DNA of 64,000 nt from Ruegeria atlantica. Its GTDB lineage: Bacteria; Pseudomonadota; Alphaproteobacteria; Rhodobacterales; Rhodobacteraceae. The stretch lies in the NCBI RefSeq assembly GCF_001458195.1, contig NZ_CYPU01000017.1:55484-119483 (forward strand), written 5' to 3'. The notes under the pieces were generated by a model, which was not told where the DNA came from, made no database searches, and saw only the letters and a program-made list of their open reading frames with translations. Position 1 is the first letter of the stretch, and each line of letters starts with the position of its first letter. Positions 9,294-18,207 of this stretch are shown piece by piece. A program made the position numbers and the translations under genes.

Positions 9294-9761
9294 TTAGTTC
9301 ACGGCTTTGGCGTCGACCACGTCCTTTTCGATGGCATTGGCCGAAGAAATCTCGATCCGGCGCGGTTTCAATGCCTCGGGCACTTCGCGCTTCAGGTCGA
9401 TGTTCAGCATGCCGTTTTCATGGCTCGCGCCGATGACCCGTACGTGATCGGCCAAAGCAAAGCGGCGTTCGAACGCTCGGGTGGCGATGCCACGGTGCAG
9501 GTAGCTGCGCTCTTTGTCCTCGGCGGCTTTCTTGCCAGCAACGATAAGGGCGTTTTCTTTCATTTCGACCGAAAGGTCATTCTCCGAAAAACCGGCGACT
9601 GCAACCGAGATGCGATAAGTGTCGGCATCGGTCTTTTCGATGTTGTAAGGCGGGTAGCTCGGCTGAGCCACATCATTGGTCAGCACGCGATCCATCATGT
9701 CGGCGATCTGGTCAAAACCAACGGTGGCACGGTGCAGGGGTGCAAAATCAAAACTACGCAT
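9294..9761 (-). CDS. Hsp20-family small heat-shock protein
   Basis: This 155-aa protein belongs to the IbpA-type alpha-crystallin chaperones, which hold unfolding proteins in the cytoplasm for refolding by DnaK/ClpB. The start MRSFDFAPLHRATVGFD is typical of the alphaproteobacterial class; the crystallin core covers residues ~35-125 with YRISVAVAGFSENDL, the HRGIATRAFERRF segment and the NGMLNIDLKREVPE motif; a C-terminal PRRIEI carries the I-x-I-type anchor. The ATG follows a GAGG sequence. The 5' leader can fold (GCCC/GGGC arms near 9800-9820) but I could not identify a clear ROSE thermometer. Confidence 0.9.
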   Translation of the reverse strand: MRSFDFAPLHRATVGFDQIADMMDRVLTNDVAQPSYPPYNIEKTDADTYRISVAVAGFSENDLSVEMKENALIVAGKKAAEDKERSYLHRGIATRAFERRFALADHVRVIGASHENGMLNIDLKREVPEALKPRRIEISSANAIEKDVVDAKAVN

Positions 9762-9883
9762 GTGTCATATCCTCATATCAGAGCGATCTGTGTTCTGCCC
9801 TCCGTTCGGACGGGCATCTGGTTGATACGGGCCCCGTTCGTGGCGACCCGATACAGTTCACATGGGTAGCAATTTGATCGAGT

Positions 9884-10699
9884 TCAACCCCCGCCCGAGC
9901 TGATGAATTTCGCGCCGGAATTCGACTTGCCGGACCCGACCTGCAACCGGCGGATCGTTGCCTGTGGACGCGGCGCATCGCGTCGCAGGTCCGCCTTTAG
10001 TTCGGCAACGATTCCAGATAGTTCCATGCCAAATCCTACTTTCTGATACCCGTTGGACGCGACTGCGGAAACTACAGACAGAATCTGCCAACGCGGGCCG
10101 TTTTTGGCAAGTAAGGCAGAACCGGAGGACCCAAAGGTGATATCGCAGTTGAAAGTAATCAATCCCTGGTCTCGATCCAATATCCGACAGGACCTTTCAC
10201 GTGTAATCGCCTCGGACCGGCCGCGCCCGTATGAGGCCAGGCTGACCTCATTTCCCGAGACCCTACCCTGATGCAGGGCAAAAGGATCGGCGATGGAATA
10301 TGGGATTGGCTCGTCCAGACGCATCAGAGCCACATCAACCTTCACCCGCGGTGCCGACACCGGGCCGTTTGCCACGAAATCCGGGTGCGCCGCGATTTGA
10401 ATTACCTTGCGGTCGGCTAATGCGTCCTCGCCGCTTAACCCCGCCCGAAAAGTCACCATTCCCGGCGGGTACGGTTCGCCGGTGGCCTTGTCCAACGCAC
10501 AGTGCGCAGCGGTCAAAACCAGATCCTGCGCAATCAGGGTGCCTGTGCAAAACCCGTCATCGCCGATGTCCAGACGTCCAACCGCCTCCCACCCGTAAAG
10601 GTCATCGCGGTCCGTCAGTTTACGCTTGGCTGTCTGGGCGTAAGTTGCAGAAGCGGAAATTGAAAGAAACAAAAGAAAATTCAGAAAAAAGCGACTCAT
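9884..10699 (-). CDS. Secreted trypsin-like serine protease
   Basis: A signal peptide (FFLNFLLFLSISASATYAQ) leads into a chymotrypsin-fold protease of 271 aa. The catalytic His is in LTAAHC (residue ~68), the Asp in VDVALMRLD (~123), and the Ser in FGSSGSAL (~193). The active-site loop reads GSSGS rather than the usual GDSGG, a form also seen in V8-like and other bacterial members; the cysteines of FCTG and AAHC could form a disulfide. Its start overlaps the stop of the paralogous protease upstream by 4 nt, so the two are co-translated. Periplasmic or secreted; substrate unknown. Confidence 0.88.
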   Translation of the reverse strand: MSRFFLNFLLFLSISASATYAQTAKRKLTDRDDLYGWEAVGRLDIGDDGFCTGTLIAQDLVLTAAHCALDKATGEPYPPGMVTFRAGLSGEDALADRKVIQIAAHPDFVANGPVSAPRVKVDVALMRLDEPIPYSIADPFALHQGRVSGNEVSLASYGRGRSEAITRERSCRILDRDQGLITFNCDITFGSSGSALLAKNGPRWQILSVVSAVASNGYQKVGFGMELSGIVAELKADLRRDAPRPQATIRRLQVGSGKSNSGAKFISSGGG

Positions 10700-11490
10700 G
10701 GTTTTATGAACCTTGCTCCAATATTGCGGTGTGCCCCTCCTTGGGAGGAAGATACGCCAAATCCGCGGCCAGCCGACAATTCTGCCTGCAGCAGTTTCAA
10801 TGAATCTTCGACTGCGGTGCCGACAGCCACGCGCTGCCCGTTGAATTCGGCCTTGGCTGCGACGACCGAAACGATGCGCGGCCGGTCCCCGTCAAAGGAA
10901 AAGACCGGTGCGCCCGACGACCCGAACTCGACGTCACAGGACAACACCAAAACGTTGGATGTGCGCGTCATGACGGAGCACACTTCTTGCAACGAGGGGG
11001 CCTCGGCCCGGTCCTGCGCGTAGGACACGACCCCCACTTCGGCACCTCGGGCCGGGCGGTCTCCGGTCTCGAACGGAATTACGCTCGTATTGCGGATCGG
11101 TTGCCACAGCTCGATCAGCGCGATGTCATTGTACAGCCGCGAGGCCGTTGCCTCGGTGCTGTATTCGTAGTCCGGGTGAACAACAGCGCGACGTGCGGCC
11201 CGATAGGCCGATGCACGCCCAAGACGCCAGGCGGCCAGAAACTCGACCTCTGCCAGGTCGATCCGCTGACCAGTTACCTTATCGAACAGACAATGGGCAG
11301 CCGTCAAAACCTGGGTCGGAGAAATCAGTGTCCCGGTGCAAAACCCGGCGCCGTCCTTGATATCCAGGCGCCCGACCGCCATCCACGCGCGCCCCGCATC
11401 GGTGGTGTCCAGGCTTTTCAACCCGGTATCCTGGGCTGCGGCGGACAACGGCATCAAAGCCAGCGCCAATGCTGTGATCCAGTTTCGCAA
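10696..11490 (-). CDS. Secreted trypsin-like serine protease, paralogue
   Basis: This 264-aa protein has a signal peptide ending LSAAAQD and the same architecture as the downstream gene: GFCTGTLIS, catalytic His in LTAAHC, Asp in YNDIALIELW, and Ser in FGSSGAPVF. The two proteins share the start AVGRLDI and the VSVV strand near the C-terminus, so they arose by tandem duplication. The active-site motif GSSGAP is nearer the V8/glutamyl-endopeptidase pattern than GDSGGP. First gene of a two-gene unit. Confidence 0.88.
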   Translation of the reverse strand: MRNWITALALALMPLSAAAQDTGLKSLDTTDAGRAWMAVGRLDIKDGAGFCTGTLISPTQVLTAAHCLFDKVTGQRIDLAEVEFLAAWRLGRASAYRAARRAVVHPDYEYSTEATASRLYNDIALIELWQPIRNTSVIPFETGDRPARGAEVGVVSYAQDRAEAPSLQEVCSVMTRTSNVLVLSCDVEFGSSGAPVFSFDGDRPRIVSVVAAKAEFNGQRVAVGTAVEDSLKLLQAELSAGRGFGVSSSQGGAHRNIGARFIKP

Positions 11491-11608
11491 ACGGCACTCC
11501 GGCTTTGCTGTTGACGTATTTTCCTACGTCTCCGGTGCGGCAAAAATAGGGCGATGACGCCCGCGCCCGTTTAACGGGGCGAGTGGTGCGCAGTTGCATC
11601 AGCATGGT

Positions 11609-12925
11609 CTATCTAAGGACCGGAACCTTACGATTGGCTGGTTCACGCAATGCCCGCGGCACCGGACCGCCGGTTGCCCAATCCAAAAGCTCGACCGTGT
11701 GCAGCACGGGAATGTCCGTGCCAGAGCCGATCTGCATCATGCATCCGATATTGCCCGCCGCGATCACGTCCGGCTTTTTGGCTTCCAGCGTTTTGACCTT
11801 GCGGTCCTTCAGCTTGCCCGAAATCTCGGGCTGCATCAGGTTGTAAGTCCCCGCGCTGCCACAGCACAGATGACTATCTATAGGCTCTAACACAGCAAAA
11901 CCGGCCTGTTTCAGCAGAGTTTTAGGATGAGCTTTGATCTTTTGACCGTGCTGCAGAGAACAAGCTGCATGATATGCAACGGTCAGGCCCCTGTCTTCAC
12001 CTACAGGCAGTTCCAGCTGGACCAGCAGTTCGCTGATATCCATTGCAATCGACGACACCCGCGCCGCGTCTTCGATTATGGGATCGTTGCGAAACATATG
12101 GCCATAATCCTTGACAGTCGTGCCGCAGCCCGAGGTGTTGATGACAATGGCGTCCAGCCCGTCGCCGTGCATTTCTGCCGTCCAGGCCCTGATATTGGCC
12201 TTTGCGGCCTCATGGCTTTCACGGGTCTTGCCCATGTGATGGGTCAGCGCGCCGCAGCACCCTGCCCCTTCGGCCACGACGACCTCGCATCCCATCCTAG
12301 TCAAAAGTCGAATAGTTGCGTCGTTAATGTCAGTATTCAAAGCTTTTTGCGCACAACCCGTCATCAGCGCAACGCGCTTGCGCTGCGGTCCTTTGGCCGG
12401 AAATCTCTGCGGGTCGTCATTGCGACTGACGGGCGGGATATGTTTGGGCGCCATGTCCAGCATGGCACGCAACCGGGCGTCGGGCATCAGAAAGCGGAAT
12501 GGTCGCCCCAGCTTCGCCCCGATCAAAGCCCAGCGGAACCGCATCGGATAAGGCAGGATCTGTGCCAGTACCCAACGCAACGCACGATCCGAGAAGGGGC
12601 GTTTATAGTTCTCTTCGATGTATTCCCGCGCATGATCGACCAGATGCATGTAGTGCACACCCGATGGACACGTGGTCATACAGGCCAGGCATGACAGGCA
12701 GCGGTCTATATGCTTTACCGTTTTCTCATCCGGTACACGCTCGTTTTCCAGCATGTCCTTGATCAGGTAAATGCGCCCCCGTGGACTATCCAACTCGTCC
12801 CCCAGCACCTGATAGGTCGGGCATGTGGCTGTACAAAACCCACAATGGACGCAGTTTCGCAGGATTTCATTTGATCTTTGGATCGCGGGATCTTGCAACT
12901 GCTCTTCGGTGAATGTCGTCTGCAT
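11609..12925 (-). CDS. glcF: Glycolate oxidase iron-sulfur subunit
   Basis: GlcF passes electrons from the GlcDE flavoprotein to the quinone pool during oxidation of glycolate to glyoxylate. The 438-aa protein has two 4Fe-4S ferredoxin motifs, CVHCGFCTATCP (residues ~21-32) and CLSCLACMTTCP (~73-84), and the two cysteine-rich CCG-type motifs (GAGCCGALTHH and LCCGSAGTY) of the heterodisulfide-reductase-like family. It starts 4 nt after glcE ends, completing a glcDEF operon. Glycolate released by phytoplankton is a common roseobacter carbon source. Confidence 0.95.
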   Translation of the reverse strand: MQTTFTEEQLQDPAIQRSNEILRNCVHCGFCTATCPTYQVLGDELDSPRGRIYLIKDMLENERVPDEKTVKHIDRCLSCLACMTTCPSGVHYMHLVDHAREYIEENYKRPFSDRALRWVLAQILPYPMRFRWALIGAKLGRPFRFLMPDARLRAMLDMAPKHIPPVSRNDDPQRFPAKGPQRKRVALMTGCAQKALNTDINDATIRLLTRMGCEVVVAEGAGCCGALTHHMGKTRESHEAAKANIRAWTAEMHGDGLDAIVINTSGCGTTVKDYGHMFRNDPIIEDAARVSSIAMDISELLVQLELPVGEDRGLTVAYHAACSLQHGQKIKAHPKTLLKQAGFAVLEPIDSHLCCGSAGTYNLMQPEISGKLKDRKVKTLEAKKPDVIAAGNIGCMMQIGSGTDIPVLHTVELLDWATGGPVPRALREPANRKVPVLR

Positions 12926-12929
12926 CGGC

Positions 12930-14030
12930 TTACCCCAACAACCCCGGATTAAACAAACCGCGGGGGTCGAATTTTTGACGAATTCCCTTGGTTAGAGCCG
13001 CAATCCCGGACGCCTCCGGTTGAAAACGTCCCAGTTCGACCAGTGTTTCCTGCCCTGCCCGCACGATGTTTGCGTGACCGTCAAACGCGCCTAATTGCGC
13101 CCGCAGATCAGTTCCAACCGGCACCAAGGCCCAGATCAACCCACCGCCCCAATCAAACAACGTCCGATCTGCCGGGATGCGCGCAACGATGTCCGGCGCT
13201 TCCGAGGGTTTGACCGAAATGCGCCAGACATCACCGCTTTGTTCGTGGAAACCGGCTGCATCACGCAGGTCGGCCCACAATGTGCCGGGATGCTCAAGTT
13301 CGGCAACTTCGCCGAAACCAGACAGTAGGGATTTCAGTTGATCCGACCTGTATGACACCGAACCCGCAAATCCTTCGAGGCGCAGTAAGGCGCTTCCCAT
13401 ATCCGGGTCGTACGCTGCTCCGCTAACTTCAAAAGGGGATTTCAATGCGGCGGACAGCGCTGCAACTGCGGTGGTCACATCAGATACCTGAACAGACAGC
13501 GTTGCGGCGACTTCGGGCTTTGGCAGTACCTTCAACGACACTTCGGTCAAAACTCCCAGAGTGCCCCGGGATCCCGCCATTAGTTTGACCAGATCATAGC
13601 CGGTAACGTTTTTCATGACCCGACCGCCATTCTTGACGACCTGCCCCATGCCATCGACATAGCGCACGCCCAGCAGAAAATCGCGGCATGCCCCAGCCTG
13701 TACCCGCCGGGGCCCAGATATGTTGCCCGCCACAACACCGCCTATGGTCGGTGTGCCACTGGTTCCCAGCAGTCCCCGGTGATCCATCGGCTCAAAGGCC
13801 AATTGCTGACCTTCAGCGTCCAATGCGGCCTCAATCTCTCCAATCGGCGTGCCGGCCTTCGCCACCAGCGTCAGCGCGCCGGGTTCATACAGCGAGATCC
13901 CGGTCAGCCCGCTGGTTTGAATCGCCATGTCCGGCCCCGCGACGCCACGCGTACCGCCCCCAGTAATTCGAACTGGTTCATCTAACCCGGCCACCATCTC
14001 GGCCAGTTCGGCTTCTGTCTTTGGATTCAT
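12930..14030 (-). CDS. glcE: Glycolate oxidase FAD-binding subunit
   Basis: This 366-aa protein is the shorter FAD-binding partner of GlcD. It carries the PCMH-type FAD fold: RITGGGTRG near residue 24, GTPTIGGVVAGNISG near 90, and the GYDLVKLMAGSRGTLGVLTEV segment near 142-165, and ends with the family signature FDPRGLFNPG. It lies 25 nt after glcD and 4 nt before glcF in one transcript. Confidence 0.94.
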   Translation of the reverse strand: MNPKTEAELAEMVAGLDEPVRITGGGTRGVAGPDMAIQTSGLTGISLYEPGALTLVAKAGTPIGEIEAALDAEGQQLAFEPMDHRGLLGTSGTPTIGGVVAGNISGPRRVQAGACRDFLLGVRYVDGMGQVVKNGGRVMKNVTGYDLVKLMAGSRGTLGVLTEVSLKVLPKPEVAATLSVQVSDVTTAVAALSAALKSPFEVSGAAYDPDMGSALLRLEGFAGSVSYRSDQLKSLLSGFGEVAELEHPGTLWADLRDAAGFHEQSGDVWRISVKPSEAPDIVARIPADRTLFDWGGGLIWALVPVGTDLRAQLGAFDGHANIVRAGQETLVELGRFQPEASGIAALTKGIRQKFDPRGLFNPGLLG

Positions 14031-14055
14031 GGAAATTCTTCTTTGTTAGAGCCGA

Positions 14056-15504
14056 CTATTCAGCAGCAATTCGCGCGATGCGTCGGGATTCAGACGCACT
14101 CAACGGAAAAACCTTGGCGGGGTTCAGCAACCAATTCGGGTCGAACACATCCTTGATGACCATCTGAGCCTCAAGGTCCGCAGGCGCGTATTGGTGGGAC
14201 ATCAGATCGCGTTTTTCGATCCCAACGCCGTGCTCACCTGTCAGGCAGCCACCCACATCAACACAAAGCTTCAGAATATCGGCTCCGAACGCCTCGCATT
14301 TCTCAAGATCACCGGGTTTGTTGGCATCGAACAGGATCAATGGGTGCATGTTGCCATCGCCTGCATGAAACACATTTCCGACCGGCAAGCCGTATTCTTC
14401 GCTCATTTCACCAATCCGGCGCAGCACTTCCGGCAAGGACGACACCGGGATCGTGCCGTCCAGACACATGTAGTCGTTCAACTGCCCCATCGCGCCAAAG
14501 GCCGACTTGCGCCCCAGCCAGATTTTCGCGCTTTCTTCGGCCGACTGGCTTTCGCGCAGTTCGACCGGATTGTGGCGCTTGGCGATTTCGATGATCTTTG
14601 ACAACTGATAATCCATCTCGGCCTCGGACCCCTCGACCTCGACAATCAGCAAAGCGTTACAGTCGGGGTAACCGGCATGGGCGAAATTCTCACAGGCTTT
14701 GATGCACAGAGTATCCATGAATTCGATCGCAACCGGCAGGATGCCCGACTTGATAATGTCCGAGACGCATTGCCCGGCGACCTCGTTGTCATCAAACCCC
14801 ATCAGCACGGGTCGCGCGCCCTCGGGTTTGCGCAGAATGCGCAGCGTGGCTTCAGTCACCACGCCCAACTGCCCTTCAGACCCACAGATGACACCCAGCA
14901 GGTCCAAGCCGCCAGAGTCCAGATGCGCGCCGCCAATCTCGACCACGCTGCCATCCATCAGCACCATCTTTACGCCCAACAGGTTGTTGGTGGTCACACC
15001 GTATTTTAGACAATGCGCCCCGCCTGAGTTCATGGCGATGTTCCCAGCAATGGCACAGGCGAGCTGTGAGGACGGATCTGGCGCATAGAAGAAGTCGTCT
15101 TCCTCGACCGCACCGGTCACGCTCAGGTTCGTGCGGCCTGATTGAACGCGAATGAAGCGGTTGTCATAGTCGACCTCCAGCACCTCGTTCATCCGGGCGA
15201 CTCCAAGGATGACGCAATCCGCTGTTGGCAACGCGCCACCTGCCAAGGAAGTGCCCGACCCGCGCGGAACCACTGGAACGGCTTCCTCGTTGCAAATGCG
15301 TAGAACGTCCGAGACCTCTTGCGTGGTCGACGGCAGCACCGCCAGCATCGGAGGGCACCTATACGCCGTCAGTGCGTCGCATTCATAAGCACGTGTCTCG
15401 GACGGTTCATGAATAACCGCCTCTTCGGGCAAGACCTGCAACAAACGTTGAAGAACCACGGCCTTGCGGCGCAGAACGTCAGGATTTGGCGTTGGCATTT
15501 CCAT
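14056..15504 (-). CDS. glcD: Glycolate oxidase catalytic FAD subunit
   Basis: GlcD oxidises glycolate to glyoxylate. The 482-aa protein has the FAD-linked oxidase N-terminus (VPRGSGTSLAGGALP, residues ~80-95; AGNIAMNSGGAHCLKYG, ~150) and the C-terminal FAD-oxidase domain with VFHAGDGNMHPLI and LTGEHGVGIEKRD, ending VFDPNWLLNPAKVFP. I chose ATG 15504 because GGAGGA lies 7 nt upstream; an in-frame extension to 15636 crosses the candidate operator and looks non-coding. It is first in glcDEF. Confidence 0.95.
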   Translation of the reverse strand: MEMPTPNPDVLRRKAVVLQRLLQVLPEEAVIHEPSETRAYECDALTAYRCPPMLAVLPSTTQEVSDVLRICNEEAVPVVPRGSGTSLAGGALPTADCVILGVARMNEVLEVDYDNRFIRVQSGRTNLSVTGAVEEDDFFYAPDPSSQLACAIAGNIAMNSGGAHCLKYGVTTNNLLGVKMVLMDGSVVEIGGAHLDSGGLDLLGVICGSEGQLGVVTEATLRILRKPEGARPVLMGFDDNEVAGQCVSDIIKSGILPVAIEFMDTLCIKACENFAHAGYPDCNALLIVEVEGSEAEMDYQLSKIIEIAKRHNPVELRESQSAEESAKIWLGRKSAFGAMGQLNDYMCLDGTIPVSSLPEVLRRIGEMSEEYGLPVGNVFHAGDGNMHPLILFDANKPGDLEKCEAFGADILKLCVDVGGCLTGEHGVGIEKRDLMSHQYAPADLEAQMVIKDVFDPNWLLNPAKVFPLSASESRRIARIAAE

Positions 15505-15518
15505 GGCTGATCCTCCAT

Positions 15519-15539
15519 TTGGTAAAATATTATTACCAA
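15519..15539. promoter_or_regulatory. Palindromic operator candidate upstream of glcD
   Basis: TTGGTAA and TTACCAA are perfect 7-bp inverted arms around a 7-bp centre (AATATTA), 15 bp before the glcD start. TTGGT...ACCAA arms recall GntR/FadR-type operators such as those of lactate and glycolate regulators, although the spacing is wider than in PdhR sites. No regulator gene is adjacent, so it would act in trans. Confidence 0.55.
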
Positions 15540-15584
15540 TTTCTCCATCTGGCAAGTTCTCATGTCTGGCCCTAAGGTCGCCGC

Positions 15585-16295
15585 ATGACGTGGATTGATC
15601 GGGCACAACTTTTTTCACCGCTGGACTATGCGGCAATTGCCGTGTTGCTGGTTGCTTGGCTCTGGATCGGGTGGCGGATCGAAAATCCCTCCCCTACCAA
15701 GAGTTCTGTCACGATGATGATGGATGACTATCGTCGAGAGTGGATGCGGGAAATGGTCACTCGACAGCCCCGAATGTTCGACGCGCAGGTGGTCGCGGCG
15801 ATGCGGCAGGGCAGCACGTTCTTCGCCTCGACCACGATGATCGCTGTCGGGGGCGGGTTGGCTTTGCTGGGCAATACCGAACGCCTTGCCGGAGTCGCCA
15901 ATGATTTGGCCATCGGCAGCGCACCGGCCATGGTGTGGGAGATCAAGATTCTGATCATCATCCTTTTTCTGGCCAATGCATTCCTGAAATACGTCTGGGC
16001 ACATCGGTTGTTTGGCTATTGCGCGGTTCTGATGGCCTCGGTGCCCAATGAACCGTCGGACCCACAAGCCTATCCGCGCGCAGCACAAGCGGCCGAGATC
16101 TGCGTCACCGCGGCGCGCAGCTTTAACCGCGGTTTGCGCGTGACTTATTTTGCCCTGGCATCCGTTGCCTGGATACTTGGGCCTGTGGCGCTGCTGCTGG
16201 GCACGGCGATCACGTTCGGTGTCCTATACCGGCGCGAGTTTGCGTCGCATTCCCGGCTGGTCCTGCTGTCCCAACCGGGCGACACGGATTCGTGA
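15585..16295 (+). CDS. DUF599 family membrane protein
   Basis: The 236-aa product has four likely membrane segments: residues ~13-30 (YAAIAVLLVAWLWIGW), ~78-98, ~118-140 (ILIIILFLANAFLKYVW) and ~185-215. The central MVTRQPRMFDAQVV and QGSTFFASTTM motifs match the DUF599 family, which is common in alphaproteobacteria and has no assigned function. It is divergent from glcD, with 80 bp between the starts, so the palindromic site could influence both. Confidence 0.8.
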   Translation: MTWIDRAQLFSPLDYAAIAVLLVAWLWIGWRIENPSPTKSSVTMMMDDYRREWMREMVTRQPRMFDAQVVAAMRQGSTFFASTTMIAVGGGLALLGNTERLAGVANDLAIGSAPAMVWEIKILIIILFLANAFLKYVWAHRLFGYCAVLMASVPNEPSDPQAYPRAAQAAEICVTAARSFNRGLRVTYFALASVAWILGPVALLLGTAITFGVLYRREFASHSRLVLLSQPGDTDS

Positions 16296-16330
16296 TCGCG
16301 AAGCCGACGGACACAGCCTAGGATCGCCAC

Positions 16331-16678
16331 ATGCGGTATTTGATTCTCAGCCTTCTTCTCGCCAGCCCGGCGCTTGCCGACCCTTCTGTGATTGAAAAAG
16401 TGGCGGCCAGCCAAAGCGGTGACACGTGGCGATTCGACGTGACGATCCGCCATCCCGATACCGGGTGGGATCACTATGCTGATGGCTGGCGTGTTTTAGA
16501 CATGGACGGCAATGAACTGGGCATGCGCGTATTGCATCATCCACATGAGAATGAGCAGCCCTTTACACGCTCACTATCCGGGGTGGCGATTCCAGATGGC
16601 GTGTCTCAGGTTCAGATTCAGGCGCGGTGCAGTGTCGATGGCTGGGGTGACGAGACGACGTTGGTCACACTGAACTGA
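16331..16678 (+). CDS. Small exported hypothetical protein, 115 aa
   Basis: A short signal peptide (MRYLILSLLLASPALA) precedes a ~100-residue domain with regular beta-strand spacing (WRFDVTIRHPDTGWDHYADGW, then LHHPHENEQPFTRSLSG). The pattern looks like a small immunoglobulin-like periplasmic beta-sandwich. The histidines in LHHPHENE could bind metal, but this is speculation. It follows the DUF599 gene by 35 nt on the same strand. Confidence 0.7.
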   Translation: MRYLILSLLLASPALADPSVIEKVAASQSGDTWRFDVTIRHPDTGWDHYADGWRVLDMDGNELGMRVLHHPHENEQPFTRSLSGVAIPDGVSQVQIQARCSVDGWGDETTLVTLN

Positions 16679-16681
16679 TCT

Positions 16682-17167
16682 TCAGAACACACCCAGCGCC
16701 AGACCCGCACCCAACGCAGCCCCAATATCACGGCACTCATCCAGTTGGTTTTGCGGGATGGTCTTTTCGGCCAGAATAGCCTCGGGCGTTTGCGCATGGG
16801 TACTGATGATCAGCGGCGACTGAACCTCTTTCAAGCGCCACCCAGTGGCAATCCGCGCGGTTTGGCGGGCCGCATTCTCGCCATCAGACCCGGCACAGAT
16901 CATCTGGGCATAGGGCCGTCCTTCGATCTTGCCCAGCAAAGGGTAGTAGCAGCGATCAAAGAACTCTTTCATCAGACCTGAAATCGCCGCCAGATTCTCG
17001 GGCGCGCAGAAAATATACCCATCCGCGGCCAACAAATCCTCAGGGGTCGCCTGATCTGCAGTTTTCAGAACCGTTTCCGCTTCGTCCCGCGCTCCTGCCG
17101 CGGCGGCTTGGGCCATTTGACGGGATCCGCCGGTGCGCGAATGGTAGACGATCAAAAGCTGCGCCAT
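16682..17167 (-). CDS. Flavodoxin-like FMN protein
   Basis: This 161-aa protein has a flavodoxin/NAD(P)H:quinone-oxidoreductase-type fold. The N-terminal strand and phosphate loop IVYHSRTGGSRQMA binds the FMN phosphate, APENLAAISGLMKEFFDRCYYPL is the second flavin loop, and AGSDGENAARQ forms the third. It lies 1 nt after rlmH ends and is probably in the same transcript. The reaction is not predictable from sequence. Confidence 0.8.
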   Translation of the reverse strand: MAQLLIVYHSRTGGSRQMAQAAAAGARDEAETVLKTADQATPEDLLAADGYIFCAPENLAAISGLMKEFFDRCYYPLLGKIEGRPYAQMICAGSDGENAARQTARIATGWRLKEVQSPLIISTHAQTPEAILAEKTIPQNQLDECRDIGAALGAGLALGVF

Positions 17168-17168
17168 G

Positions 17169-17639
17169 TCAGACCCGGTGATAGGGACCGCCCGACAGGA
17201 TGGTCGCGGCCCGGTAAAGTTGCTCGGCCAGCATCACACGGACCAGCATATGGGGCCAGACCATCGACCCGAATGAGATGGAAAAATCGGCCTCGGCCCG
17301 CAGATCAGGGTCTATTCCGTCCGCACCGCCAATGATCAATGCCAGATCCTGCCGCCCGGCATCGCGCCAGCCACCCAGTTTTTTTGAAAAATCAGGCGAG
17401 GACATCACCCGCCCACGTTCGTCCAACGTGCAGATCACCGCGCCTTTGGGCAGGGCCTTGCGTAGCAACACGGCCTCAGCCCCCATGCCTGCGTTTTTCT
17501 TGTCCTCAACTTCGATCACCTGTGCAGGACCAAGGCCCAGGCTACGGCCCGTCCGGTCAAATCTGGTCAGATAATCGTCAAGCAGGGACTTCTCCGGTCC
17601 GGCACGCAATCGCCCGACCGCACAAATGCTTATACGCAT
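17169..17639 (-). CDS. rlmH: 23S rRNA pseudouridine-1915 N3-methyltransferase
   Basis: RlmH is a SPOUT-class methyltransferase acting on helix 69 of assembled 70S ribosomes. The 156-aa protein has the family features: [16 protein letters not shown] at the start, EDKK in the middle, the SAM-knot motif [10 protein letters not shown] (residues ~103-112), and the C-terminal [23 protein letters not shown] and PYHRV. Gene order rsfS-rlmH is common in proteobacteria. Confidence 0.95.
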   Translation of the reverse strand: MRISICAVGRLRAGPEKSLLDDYLTRFDRTGRSLGLGPAQVIEVEDKKNAGMGAEAVLLRKALPKGAVICTLDERGRVMSSPDFSKKLGGWRDAGRQDLALIIGGADGIDPDLRAEADFSISFGSMVWPHMLVRVMLAEQLYRAATILSGGPYHRV

Positions 17640-17683
17640 ATTTCTCTCGCCTCCGGCCTGTTAATGCAGGCCGGGATAGCGCC

Positions 17684-18043
17684 TCAGTTGGCCGAGGCGC
17701 TGCCGCCCTGAGGCAGCCACATCTTTTCCAGCTGATAGAATTCACGCACTTCGGGGCGGAAGATATGGACGATTACGTCGCCCGTATCGATCAGCACCCA
17801 GTCGCCGGCATCCTTGCCTTCGACCTTCGAGGTGAAACCGAATTCCTGCTTGATGCGATCCGTCAGCTTTTCCGCCATGGCCGAGACCTGACGGGTCGAC
17901 CGACCCGAGGCAATCACCATGTGATCCGCAACAGAAGACTTACCTTGCAGGTTGATCTGCACGACGTCTTCGGCCTTGTCATCGGAAAGTGAGGAAAGGA
18001 TACGTTCAAGCAGCTTGTCGCTGATTGACTGAGAGTGGGCCAT
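17684..18043 (-). CDS. rsfS: Ribosome silencing factor
   Basis: RsfS binds ribosomal protein L14 and blocks subunit joining in starvation. The 119-aa protein shows the family core: ILSSLSDDKAEDVVQINLQGKSS, DHMVIASGRSTRQV and the signature GDWVLIDTGDVIVHIF, then RPEVREFYQLEKMW. I used the ATG at 18043 (MAHSQ); a TTG nine codons upstream is an alternative. It precedes rlmH by 44 nt. Confidence 0.93.
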   Translation of the reverse strand: MAHSQSISDKLLERILSSLSDDKAEDVVQINLQGKSSVADHMVIASGRSTRQVSAMAEKLTDRIKQEFGFTSKVEGKDAGDWVLIDTGDVIVHIFRPEVREFYQLEKMWLPQGGSASAN

Positions 18044-18207
18044 TACATTGGCCCCATCATCGGCGGGCAAACCCGCCTGTGTATGTAGAGACAGGACATA
18101 GTCCTCCTTTGTTGCGCGCCGCCAAACCCCGGCGCAGGGGTACTAATAAGGTAACAAGGGGAATGCAACATTTCAATGAACGGGCGCTTTTGCGGCCGCA
18201 CGGGTGC

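Noticed and set aside
9762..9883. ROSE-type RNA thermometer upstream of hsp20
   Set aside because: The leader can form GC-rich stems, but the conserved pairing to the ribosome-binding site was not convincing.
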